Of a stretch of 60,733 nucleotides of DNA, positions 34,884 to 44,809 are shown one piece after another; positions within the stretch are counted from its first letter, which is position 1; every line of letters starts with the position of its first letter. The notes below the pieces were generated by a model, which was not told where the DNA came from, did no database searches, and saw only the letters and a list, made by a program, of their open reading frames with translations. Position numbers and translations under genes: made by a program. Origin of the DNA: an uncultured Paracoccus sp. (GTDB taxonomy: Bacteria > Pseudomonadota > Alphaproteobacteria > Rhodobacterales > Rhodobacteraceae); contig NZ_CAMEFG010000021.1 of NCBI RefSeq assembly GCF_945915435.1, forward strand, positions 1-60,733, given 5' to 3'.

Positions 34884-35642
34884 TCAGGCGTCCGTGCCCG
34901 CCGTTTTCTGCTCGAGCCGGCGGACGGCATCCGTCGCCTCTTGCTGGTGGGGGTTGATCTTCAGGCTTTCGCGATAGGCCTCAAGCGCGCGGCGGTCGTG
35001 GCCCAACTCCTCCAGCATGGTGCCAAGCTGGGTCAGGGCGCCGAAATGGCGCGGCTCCAGTTCCAGCGTGCGGGCCAGGTCGGCGATGGCGGGACCGAAT
35101 TCGCCGTCCAGGTAGAAGGCCACCGCCCGCAACTGCCAGCCTTGGGCGAAATCGGGCGCGTGGTCGGTCAGCGCGGTCAGGTGCCCGATGGCGGACGTCA
35201 GGTCGCCCGCGTCCAGCGCCGCCTCGCCCCGGCGATAGAGCAGGTCCATCGCCAACGAACCCGAGCGCGACCAGATCCGCAGGATGTCCAGTTCCGCGCG
35301 CCGCCAGCCCTCGCCGCCTTGCTGCGCAAGCTCGGCGAAAAGCGCATCCATATCCTCATCCGTGGGCAGGGGTGCGGTGGGATCGGGCGCGGGGTCCTCG
35401 ACCGCCAGAATGTCGGGATCGACCAGAAGCGGGCCGTCCCCGTCCCCCGGTTCGGGCGCCATCTCGGGCGCGGGATCGGGCGGAACGCCTTCGTCGAGAC
35501 CGATGCCGGGCAGCGGAAAACCGTCCTGCGCCCGCGCCGTGATCCGGTCGCCGGAAAAAAGCGGCGGCAAAAGCGCCAAGGACAGCAGCGATGCCGTCAC
35601 GACATGGTGGAATTTGCGGGTAGGCTGGCGCATATGCGTCAT
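34884..35642 (-). CDS. exported TPR-repeat protein
   Basis: 252-aa protein of unknown role with an N-terminal signal or anchor helix (TASLLSLALLPPLFSG). A proline/acid-rich linker follows (about 48-95). At least three tetratricopeptide units lie between 120 and 245 (RRGEAALDAGDLTSAIGHL, AFYLDGEFGPAIADLARTL, MLEELGHDRRALEAYRESL). TPRs mediate protein-protein contact, and this one would act in the periplasm. It is first in the minus-strand operon with the helicase. The start at 35642 has a weak AAGAG site, and Met4 is an alternative. It diverges from the SCP2 gene across 51 bp. Confidence 0.85.
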   Translation of the reverse strand: MTHMRQPTRKFHHVVTASLLSLALLPPLFSGDRITARAQDGFPLPGIGLDEGVPPDPAPEMAPEPGDGDGPLLVDPDILAVEDPAPDPTAPLPTDEDMDALFAELAQQGGEGWRRAELDILRIWSRSGSLAMDLLYRRGEAALDAGDLTSAIGHLTALTDHAPDFAQGWQLRAVAFYLDGEFGPAIADLARTLELEPRHFGALTQLGTMLEELGHDRRALEAYRESLKINPHQQEATDAVRRLEQKTAGTDA

Positions 35643-35693
35643 GTAACTCTTTGCATGGCACTATGCCAGAGAAAGCCGATAGGGAGAATGTGA

Positions 35694-35978
35694 ATGAGCA
35701 AGGTCGTCGCCGCAGCCGTCGAGGCGCTGAAAGCCAAGGTTCCCAGTTTCGATTCCAGCGCCAAGTTCGTGATCCGCGACGAAGGCTCGATCATCATCGA
35801 CGAAAGCGGCGTGCGCGAGGGGGATGAGGAAACCGAAGTCACCCTGACCGCCGACCGCGAGACATTCGAGGGGTTGCTGAACGGCGAGGTCAACGCCACC
35901 GCCGCCTATATGACAGGCAAGCTGCAACTGGACGGCTCGATGGGGGTCGCGCTGAAGCTGGCCGCCCTCTTGGCCTGA
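35694..35978 (+). CDS. SCP2 sterol-binding domain protein
   Basis: 94-aa single-domain SCP2 fold. It shows SKVVAAAVEALKAKVP, a central DEGSIIIDESGVREGDEETEVTLT sheet region and the C-terminal GEVNATAAYMTGKLQLDGSM motif with the lipid-binding helix. Free-standing SCP2 proteins bind lipid or acyl groups in the cytoplasm; the ligand is unknown. AGGGAGAA lies just before the ATG. The lysophospholipase-like gene starts 7 nt after its stop, which fits a shared role in lipid handling (inference). Confidence 0.93.
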   Translation: MSKVVAAAVEALKAKVPSFDSSAKFVIRDEGSIIIDESGVREGDEETEVTLTADRETFEGLLNGEVNATAAYMTGKLQLDGSMGVALKLAALLA

Positions 35979-35985
35979 GCGGCCC

Positions 35986-36924
35986 TTGACCCCCGCGCCC
36001 TTCCACAGCCTGCCGGGCGATCCGCCCGTCCACGCCCGCGCCTTCTGGCTGCGGGCCGGGGACGGGGTCAGGCTGCGGGCGGCGCATTGGCCGTCGGACC
36101 AGGGGCGCGGGACGGTCCTGCTGATGCAGGGCCGCACCGAATATCACGAGAAATATGCCGCCACCGCGGCCGATCTGAACCACGCCGGGCTGGACGTGCT
36201 GGCCGTCGAATGGCGCGGACAGGGCCTGTCGGACCGTCTGGACCCCGACAGCCGCGCCAGCCATGTCCCCGATTTCGCTGATTACCAGCAGGACGTGGTG
36301 GAAATGATCGTCGCCGCGCAGGACCTGGACCTGCCCCGGCCGTGGCACCTGCTGGCCCATTCGATGGGCGGCGCGATCGGGCTGGCCGCGCTGACGACCG
36401 GCCTGCCGGTGCGCAGCGCCGTCTTTTCCGCGCCGATGTGGGGCATCCGCCTTGGCCCGCAGCTTGAACGCATCGCGCTGACCATGTCCCGCGTCGCGCG
36501 CAGGTTGGGGCGGGGCCGGCGCTACGTCCCCACCTCGGGCGGCGAGGCGTCCTTCGTCCTGACCACCTCTTACGCGGAAAACCTGCTGACCGGCGATCCG
36601 CGCCAATGGGGCCGGCTGATCGAAGAGGCCGTCGCCTGGCCCGAAATGGTGCTTGGCGGGGTCTCGCACGATTGGCTGTTCAGCGCCTTGCAGGAATGCC
36701 GCCGGCTGGCCGCGCTGCCCTCGCCCCCCGTCCCGACGCTGATCGGGCTTGGCGGAAAGGAGCGCATCGTCTCGCCCCAGGCGATCCACGCGCGGCTGGA
36801 ACGCTGGCCGCAGGCGCGGCTGCTGGAACTGCCCGAGGCCCTGCACGAGCCGATGATGGAAAGGCCGCCCCTGCGCCGCCGTTTCCTGGACGCCGCCATC
36901 GAACATTACCTGTCAACGGGTTGA
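35986..36924 (+). CDS. alpha/beta hydrolase (lysophospholipase/monoacylglycerol lipase type)
   Basis: 312-aa alpha/beta hydrolase of the PldB/Hydrolase_4 type. Features: oxyanion region LLMQGRTEYHEKY, AVEWRGQGLSDR, nucleophile elbow AHSMGGA, acid residue near GLGGKERIVSP and catalytic His in EALHEPMME. It is predicted to release fatty acids from lysophospholipids or monoglycerides in the cytoplasm. There is no ATG before the first conserved segment. TTG at 35986 gives the best N-terminus, 7 nt after the SCP2 stop, but the ribosome site is poor. The pair probably forms a small lipid-turnover operon. Confidence 0.9.
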   Translation: MTPAPFHSLPGDPPVHARAFWLRAGDGVRLRAAHWPSDQGRGTVLLMQGRTEYHEKYAATAADLNHAGLDVLAVEWRGQGLSDRLDPDSRASHVPDFADYQQDVVEMIVAAQDLDLPRPWHLLAHSMGGAIGLAALTTGLPVRSAVFSAPMWGIRLGPQLERIALTMSRVARRLGRGRRYVPTSGGEASFVLTTSYAENLLTGDPRQWGRLIEEAVAWPEMVLGGVSHDWLFSALQECRRLAALPSPPVPTLIGLGGKERIVSPQAIHARLERWPQARLLELPEALHEPMMERPPLRRRFLDAAIEHYLSTG

Positions 36925-36971
36925 AGCCGACGGGGAAAGGGGCCAAGTTCGCACAAACGAAAGGTGCATGA

Positions 36972-38801
36972 ATGACGCTTCCCGCCCCCCTTCCCCTGAC
37001 GCGCGATCACGACGCCGCCCGCTCGGGCGAGACCCCGCTTGGCGACCTGCCCGAATGGGACCTGACGGACCTCTACGCCAGCCCCCAGGACCCGAAGCTG
37101 GCCGAGGACCTGGCCGCGCTGGAAATCGCCTGCGCCGACTTCGCGCGCATCTACGAAACCCGGCTGGCCGATCTGACCCCCGCCCGGATGCTGGAATGCG
37201 TCGAGGCCTATCAGGACATCGACACCCTTGCCGGGCGGCTGATGTCCTATGTCGGGCTGCGCTATTACCAGAACACGACGGACGGCGCACGCGCCAAGAT
37301 GTTGGGAGATTATCAAGAAAAAATAACGAATTATACGACAAATCTTGTCTTTTTCTCGCTTGAGTTCAACCGCATCCCGGACGAGGTCTATCAGCATCTG
37401 TTCACCGCCCCCGACGGTCCTGCCCGCTACAAGCCCGTGTTCGACCGGATGCGCGCGATGCGCCCCTACCAATTGTCGGACGAGTTGGAAAAATTCCTGC
37501 ATGACAATTCGGTCGTGGGTGCTGCGGCGTGGAACCGGCTTTTCGACGAAACCACCGCGGGGCTAAGCTTCGACGTCGGCGGTCAGGAAATGGGGCTGGA
37601 GGCCACGCTGAACCTGCTGACCGACCACGACCGCACGCGCCGCGAACAGGGCGCGAAGGCGCTGGCCAAGGTTTTCCAAGGCAATATCAAGCTGTTTTCA
37701 CGCATTCATAATACGCTTGCCAAGGAAAAGGCGATCGAAGACGGCTGGCGCAAGATGCCCACTCCGCAGACCGGGCGCCACCTGTCCAACGATGTCGAAC
37801 CCGAGGTGGTGCAGGCGCTGCGCGACGCCGTGGTCGCCGCCTATCCCCGCCTGTCGCATCGCTACTATGCGCTCAAGGCGCGCTGGCTGGGGCTGGACAA
37901 ATTGCAGGTCTGGGACCGCAACGCGCCGCTGCCGACCGAAACCCCGCGCACCATCCCCTGGCCCGAGGCGCAGGCGACCGTGCTGGACGCCTATGCGGGT
38001 TTCTCGCCTGAACTGGCCGATCTGGCGCGGCCCTTCTTCGACAAGGGCTGGATCGACGCGGGCGTGAAGCCGGGCAAGGCACCGGGCGCCTTCGCCCATC
38101 CGACCGTCACCACCGTCCACCCCTATGTGCTGCTGAACTACCTGGGCAAGCCGCGCGACGTGATGACCCTGGCGCATGAGCTGGGCCACGGCGTCCACCA
38201 GCGGCTGGCGGCAGCGCAGGGCGAGTTGCTGGCCTCGACGCCGCTGACGCTGGCGGAAACCGCCAGCGTCTTTGGCGAGATGCTGACCTTCCGCGCCTTG
38301 CTGGCCAGGACCACCGACCCCGCGCAGCGCAAGGCGCTGCTGGCCGGCAAGGTCGAGGACATGATCAACACGGTCGTGCGCCAGATCGCCTTTTACGATT
38401 TCGAATGCAAGCTGCATGCCGCCCGCGCCCAAGGCGAACTGACGCCCGAGGACATCAATGCGATCTGGATGTCGGTGCAGGCCGAATCGCTTGGCCCCGT
38501 GTTCGAATTCATGCCAGGCTATGAAACCTTCTGGTCCTATGTGCCCCATTTCGTGCATTCGCCTTTCTACGTCTATGCCTATGCCTTCGGGGACGGGTTG
38601 GTGAATGCGCTTTATGCGGCCTATGAGGAAGGGCTGCCGGACTTCCAGTCGAAATATTTCGAGCTTTTGCGTGCAGGTGGTTCAAAACACCACAAGGAAC
38701 TGCTTGCGCCCTTCGACCTGGACGCCTCGGATCCCGCCTTCTGGGACAAGGGCCTGTCGATGATCGAAGGCTTCATCGCCGAACTGGAGGCGCTGGAATA
38801 G
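36972..38801 (+). CDS. pepF: oligoendopeptidase F (M3 family)
   Basis: 609-aa cytoplasmic zinc metallopeptidase cleaving medium-length peptides. The active-site motif LAHELGHGVHQRL carries the HExxH ligands, and the downstream Glu ligand lies in LTLAETASVFGEML. The N-terminal helical part includes the PepF stretch LPEWDLTDLYAS, and the C-terminal HSPFYVYAYAFGDGLVNALY is also typical. Length fits the family. It follows the hydrolase gene by 47 nt and precedes an M19 dipeptidase gene, so the segment is peptide-breakdown oriented. AAAGG lies 13 nt before the ATG. Confidence 0.95.
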   Translation: MTLPAPLPLTRDHDAARSGETPLGDLPEWDLTDLYASPQDPKLAEDLAALEIACADFARIYETRLADLTPARMLECVEAYQDIDTLAGRLMSYVGLRYYQNTTDGARAKMLGDYQEKITNYTTNLVFFSLEFNRIPDEVYQHLFTAPDGPARYKPVFDRMRAMRPYQLSDELEKFLHDNSVVGAAAWNRLFDETTAGLSFDVGGQEMGLEATLNLLTDHDRTRREQGAKALAKVFQGNIKLFSRIHNTLAKEKAIEDGWRKMPTPQTGRHLSNDVEPEVVQALRDAVVAAYPRLSHRYYALKARWLGLDKLQVWDRNAPLPTETPRTIPWPEAQATVLDAYAGFSPELADLARPFFDKGWIDAGVKPGKAPGAFAHPTVTTVHPYVLLNYLGKPRDVMTLAHELGHGVHQRLAAAQGELLASTPLTLAETASVFGEMLTFRALLARTTDPAQRKALLAGKVEDMINTVVRQIAFYDFECKLHAARAQGELTPEDINAIWMSVQAESLGPVFEFMPGYETFWSYVPHFVHSPFYVYAYAFGDGLVNALYAAYEEGLPDFQSKYFELLRAGGSKHHKELLAPFDLDASDPAFWDKGLSMIEGFIAELEALE

Positions 38802-38814
38802 GCGCCACGAACCG

Positions 38815-38845
38815 CCCCGGCCCCGCCTTTGGTGCGGGGCCGGGG
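38815..38845. terminator. strong GC hairpin between pepF and M19 dipeptidase genes
   Basis: Perfect 12-bp stem CCCCGGCCCCGC / GCGGGGCCGGGG with a 7-nt loop, 14 nt after the pepF stop. There is no T-run on either side, so it may attenuate or protect the upstream mRNA rather than terminate fully. The dipeptidase ribosome site (GAAAGG) follows at once. Confidence 0.6.
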
Positions 38846-38859
38846 ACGAAAGGCCGAAC

Positions 38860-41609
<2,750 letters not shown>

Positions 41610-41673
41610 TTAACCGAAGATTGGGAAAGTTGCGGCAATGTCGCAGGCAACCTGATCTTGAACGGATTCGCCG

Positions 41674-42180
41674 ATGTCACGTCCCGCCCCTACCCTGCGC
41701 CCCTCGGTTCCGCCCATGCGGGACCGGACCGGCGCCTATCTGGAAAGTCTTCAGATCCTGGAACGGCTGCACAAACTGCTTCTGGATCTGGTCAAGGACG
41801 AATTCGAACGCACCGGCCGCAACGAACTGACGCCGGTGCAGGCGCTGATCCTGTATAACCTGGGCGGGGCCGAGGTGACGGCGGGCGAATTGCGGTCCCG
41901 CGGGATCTACCAGGGCTCGAACGTATCCTACAACCTGAAGAAGCTGGTGAAAATGGGCTATGTCAGCCACGAGCGTTGCGAAACCGACCGCCGCGCGATC
42001 CGGGTCCGGCTGACCGCCACCGGGCAAGAGGTGCGCGACATGGTGGCCGAACTGTTCGCCCGCCACGCCGGCGGGCTGGAAATGTCGGGCGTTCTGGACG
42101 ACCCGCCGATCGAGCAGGTCAACCTGCAATGGCGCCGGATCGAACGTTTCTGGTCGGAACAGATCCGCTATATCTATTAG
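41674..42180 (+). CDS. MarR-family regulator, LdtR-like
   Basis: 168-aa winged-helix regulator. The N-terminal arm (1-20) is followed by helices with LQILERLHKLLLDLVKDEFE and LTPVQALILYNLG. The HTH is AGELRSRGIYQGSNVSYNLKKLVKMGY and the wing ERCETDRRAIRVRLT. The long C-terminal helix ends EQIRYIY. Length and order resemble LdtR, which controls L,D-transpeptidase and stress genes in Rhizobiales; no such target is visible here. Effector and targets are unknown. A second in-frame ATG (41716) is possible. It converges with the glyoxalase gene after 12 bp. Confidence 0.85.
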   Translation: MSRPAPTLRPSVPPMRDRTGAYLESLQILERLHKLLLDLVKDEFERTGRNELTPVQALILYNLGGAEVTAGELRSRGIYQGSNVSYNLKKLVKMGYVSHERCETDRRAIRVRLTATGQEVRDMVAELFARHAGGLEMSGVLDDPPIEQVNLQWRRIERFWSEQIRYIY

Positions 42181-42192
42181 CGGGGCGGCAGC

Positions 42193-42621
42193 CTACCAGT
42201 GCCCGGTGTTTTCCATGCTGGCCCAAGGCTCTTGCACGGGCAGGGACTGGCCCTGCTGGAGCAGTTCGATGGAAATATTGTCCGGGCTGCGGACAAAGGC
42301 CATGTGCCCGTCGCGCGGCGGACGGTTGATGGTCACGCCCGCATCGGCAAGCTTCTGGCAGATTTCATAGATATTCTCGACCTCATAGGCCAGGTGACCG
42401 AAATGCCGGCTGTCCGAGGGCAGCCCCTCATCCCCGTCCCAGTTCCAGGTCAGTTCGACCGGGCATTCGGGCTGATCGGGCGGGGCCAGGAAGACCAGCG
42501 TGAAGCGGCCCTTCTCATTCTCGATCCGGCGGGTTTCGGTCAGGCCCAGCAGGTTGAAGAACGCGACGGTCCTGTCCAGGTCCAGAACCCGGATCATGGT
42601 GTGCAGGTAGCGAATTTTCAT
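42193..42621 (-). CDS. glyoxalase I-like VOC-family protein
   Basis: 142-aa vicinal-oxygen-chelate protein close to lactoylglutathione lyase (GloA). Two beta-alpha-beta-beta-beta repeats are seen. His in [18 protein letters not shown] and Glu in VELTWNWDG give the first metal pair. His in [12 protein letters not shown] and Glu in SIELLQQG give the second. Role: detoxifying methylglyoxal as its glutathione adduct. AGGAGGG lies just before the ATG at 42621, so an upstream in-frame ATG was rejected. It is divergent from thyX by 119 bp. Confidence 0.9.
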   Translation of the reverse strand: MKIRYLHTMIRVLDLDRTVAFFNLLGLTETRRIENEKGRFTLVFLAPPDQPECPVELTWNWDGDEGLPSDSRHFGHLAYEVENIYEICQKLADAGVTINRPPRDGHMAFVRSPDNISIELLQQGQSLPVQEPWASMENTGHW

Positions 42622-42740
42622 GCGGCCCTCCTGGATGCAGCGGTGCGCAAAGCGTGACATGGCGGGCAATGGGGTGCAAGCCACTTGCCGCACGGTCCCG
42701 GCAATGCCAGAACCCTGTTATCGCAAGGAAGGATTCGCCC

Positions 42741-43652
42741 ATGCCCATCACCCCCGAACAACAGGCCGAAATCGACGAATCCCGCGCGGCCGCGCGCCCG
42801 ACCCTGCGCGCCGTGTCCGAAGGGATGGAGGAACGGCTCTACAAGGCCCACCCGGTCCTGGATCACGGCATCGTCCGGGTCATCGACTACATGGGCAACG
42901 ACAGCGCGATCACCCAGGCCGCGCGCGTCAGCTATGGGCGCGGCACGAAATCGGTCAATTCGGACGAGGGGCTGATCCGCTACCTGATGCGCCACTGGCA
43001 TTCGACCCCCTTCGAGATGTGCGAGGTCAAGCTGCACGTCAAGCTGCCCGTCTTCGTCGCCCGCCAATGGATCCGCCACCGCACAGCGAACGTGAACGAA
43101 TATTCGGCCCGCTACTCGATCCTGGACCGCGAGTTCTACATCCCGGCCCCCGAACAACTGGCGGCGCAATCGACGGTCAACAACCAGGGCCGCGGCGAAA
43201 CCCTGCAAGGCGCCGAGGCCGCCCGCGTCCTGGACATGCTGCGCGAGGACGCGATGCGCAGCTACGACCATTACGAGGCGATGCTGAGCCAGGACGGCCA
43301 GCAAGGCCTTGCCCGAGAACTGGCGCGCATGAACCTGCCTGCCAATATCTATACCCAATGGTATTGGAAGGTGGACCTGCACAACCTGTTCCACTTCCTG
43401 CGCCTGCGCGCCGACCCCCATGCGCAATACGAAATCCGCGCCTATGCCGAAGTGATCGCGGACATCACCCGCGACTGGGTCCCCTTCGCCTATGCCGCCT
43501 TCGAGGATTATCGCCTCGGCGCGGTCCAGCTATCGGCCAAAGGCGCCGAAATCCTGAAGCGCCGCCTTGCAGGCGAGACCATCACGATGGAAAACTCGGG
43601 CATGAGCAAAGGCGAATGGCGCGAGTTCGAAGCGATCTGGGGCCAGGCCTGA
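42741..43652 (+). CDS. thyX: flavin-dependent thymidylate synthase ThyX
   Basis: 303-aa FAD-dependent enzyme making dTMP from dUMP with methylene-tetrahydrofolate and NADPH. The ThyX signature [15 protein letters not shown] is present, along with [10 protein letters not shown] and the C-terminal nucleotide-binding [27 protein letters not shown] precedes the ATG at 42741; the open frame before it has no family sequence. Slightly long at the N-terminus, as in other alphaproteobacterial ThyX proteins. It is followed by a long inverted repeat. Confidence 0.96.
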   Translation: MPITPEQQAEIDESRAAARPTLRAVSEGMEERLYKAHPVLDHGIVRVIDYMGNDSAITQAARVSYGRGTKSVNSDEGLIRYLMRHWHSTPFEMCEVKLHVKLPVFVARQWIRHRTANVNEYSARYSILDREFYIPAPEQLAAQSTVNNQGRGETLQGAEAARVLDMLREDAMRSYDHYEAMLSQDGQQGLARELARMNLPANIYTQWYWKVDLHNLFHFLRLRADPHAQYEIRAYAEVIADITRDWVPFAYAAFEDYRLGAVQLSAKGAEILKRRLAGETITMENSGMSKGEWREFEAIWGQA

Positions 43653-43684
43653 CTGGATCGCTTCCCGCGTTCTTCGACCTCTGC

Positions 43685-43767
43685 ATGGGTATTTGGATGA
43701 TGAAGAAAGGGTTGAGGGGGCCGATCATGCGGCCAGCCCCGCCTTTCTTCATCACTTAAATACCCAT
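43685..43767. repeat. extended inverted repeat / bidirectional terminator between thyX and dehydrogenase genes
   Basis: Left arm ATGGGTATTTGGATGATGAA (43685 on) pairs imperfectly with the right arm ending TTCATCACTTAAATACCCAT (43767). Inner stems GAAAGG/CCTTTC, GGGG/CCCC and GGCC/GGCC lie within. The arm sequence resembles an intergenic element I associate with Rhodobacteraceae genomes (from memory, unverified). It lies between convergent genes, and the right arm touches the dehydrogenase stop, so it could end both transcripts. Confidence 0.75.
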
Positions 43768-44549
43768 TACAGCGCGGTCCATCCGCCATCCACGGAAATG
43801 GTCGTGCCCGTGATCTGCTCTGCCGCAGGCGAAGACAGGAAGACCGCGGTGCCGCCGACCTGCTCGACCGTGGCGAACTCACCCGAGGGTTGGCGCACCA
43901 GCATGACCTTGGCGATGACGTCCTCGCGGCTCATGTCATGGGTCTTCATCTGGTCGGGGATCTGCTTTTCCACAATCGGCGTCAGGACATAGCCGGGACA
44001 GATCGCGTTGCAGGTGATCGGTTCGCGCGCGGTTTCCAGCGCCGTTACCTTGGTCAGGCCGACGATGCCGTGTTTCGCCGCGACATAGGCGGATTTGTAT
44101 TCCGAGGCAGTCAGCCCGTGAGCCGAGGCGATGTTGATCACCCGGCCCCATCCCGCCTTTCGCATCATCGGCAGCGCGACAGCGCTTGTGTGGAAGGCCG
44201 AGGACAGGTTGATCGCGATGATCGCATCCCATTTCCCGGCCGGGAAATCGGGGATCGGGGCGACGTGCTGGATGCCGGCGTTGTTGACCAGGATATCGCA
44301 GCGCCCGGCCTTTTCGATCAGGGCGCGGCAATCCTCGGGCCTGGACATGTCGGCCTGGATATAGCGCACCTCGACCCCATGTTCGGCCGCCAGGCTTCTG
44401 GCCAGCGCATGGTCGTCCTGGCTGTCGGTGAAGCTGTTGATCACCAGATCCGCGCCCACGCGCGCCAGTTCCTGCGCGATCCCCAGGCCGATGCCCGAGT
44501 TCGAGCCGGTGACGACGGCGGTTTTGCCTTTCAGGAATTTTTCGAACAT
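43767..44549 (-). CDS. 3-hydroxybutyrate dehydrogenase (SDR family)
   Basis: 260-aa short-chain dehydrogenase interconverting 3-hydroxybutyrate and acetoacetate with NAD, used in polyhydroxybutyrate breakdown. Motifs: TGSNSGIGLGIA cofactor site, NNAGIQHVAPI, catalytic Ser in NIASAHGLTAS and YVAAKHG with the Tyr/Lys pair. The substrate-loop segment ETAREPITCNAICPGYVLTP and the C-terminal VDGGWTAL fit the BdhA type. The ATG at 44549 follows GGGGGA. A minus-strand terminator 68 nt upstream either ends a separate sRNA or acts as a leader attenuator. Confidence 0.93.
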   Translation of the reverse strand: MFEKFLKGKTAVVTGSNSGIGLGIAQELARVGADLVINSFTDSQDDHALARSLAAEHGVEVRYIQADMSRPEDCRALIEKAGRCDILVNNAGIQHVAPIPDFPAGKWDAIIAINLSSAFHTSAVALPMMRKAGWGRVINIASAHGLTASEYKSAYVAAKHGIVGLTKVTALETAREPITCNAICPGYVLTPIVEKQIPDQMKTHDMSREDVIAKVMLVRQPSGEFATVEQVGGTAVFLSSPAAEQITGTTISVDGGWTAL

Positions 44550-44616
44550 GGGTCCCCCGATATGTGTTCGTTTCCGGCCTGCGGTCCGGCCTGCCCGGAC
44601 CGTCCCGGTCTGGCAT

Positions 44617-44645
44617 AAAAAAAAACGCCCGCACGAGGCGGGCGT
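44617..44645 (-). terminator. Rho-independent terminator on minus strand
   Basis: Stem ACGCCCGC/GCGGGCGT, 5-nt loop, followed on the minus strand by nine T residues (44617-44625). No annotated minus-strand gene lies immediately upstream of it. Confidence 0.85.
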
Positions 44646-44692
44646 CAAGTCATGAGGCAGGTTTCATACAGGCAAGAAACCTATCGAGCAGT
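44617..44692 (-). ncRNA. candidate small RNA with own promoter and terminator
   Basis: About 76 nt predicted on the minus strand in the gap between two divergent genes. A 5' hairpin (AGGTTTC/GAAACCT, 44659-44682, 10-nt loop) is followed by a short linker (CTGCCTCATGACTTG). A terminator with an 8-bp stem (ACGCCCGC/GCGGGCGT, 44625-44645) and nine T residues follows. A sigma70-like promoter lies 7 nt before the predicted 5' end. No coding frame with a start and ribosome site fits. It could instead be the attenuated leader of the dehydrogenase gene. Confidence 0.6.
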
Positions 44693-44698
44693 GCTTTA

Positions 44699-44727
44699 TC
44701 TATATGCTTTTTCGGGGATGAGTCCAA
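44699..44727 (-). promoter_or_regulatory. sigma70-like promoter of candidate sRNA
   Basis: Minus-strand -35 TTGGAC (44722-44727) and -10 TATAGA (44699-44704) separated by exactly 17 bp. It matches consensus in four of six and five of six positions. Confidence 0.55.
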
Positions 44728-44809
44728 GGAGTAAGTTTGCCACGCCCCGATCCGCAGGTTACGCTGCAACCCAAATCGGGCAGAACCACGAAAACCTGAC
44801 GGAACAGGC

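Noticed and set aside
33354..35693. 779-codon plus-strand open frame opposite the helicase and TPR genes
   Set aside because: Antisense shadow; the helicase motifs on the other strand are unambiguous.
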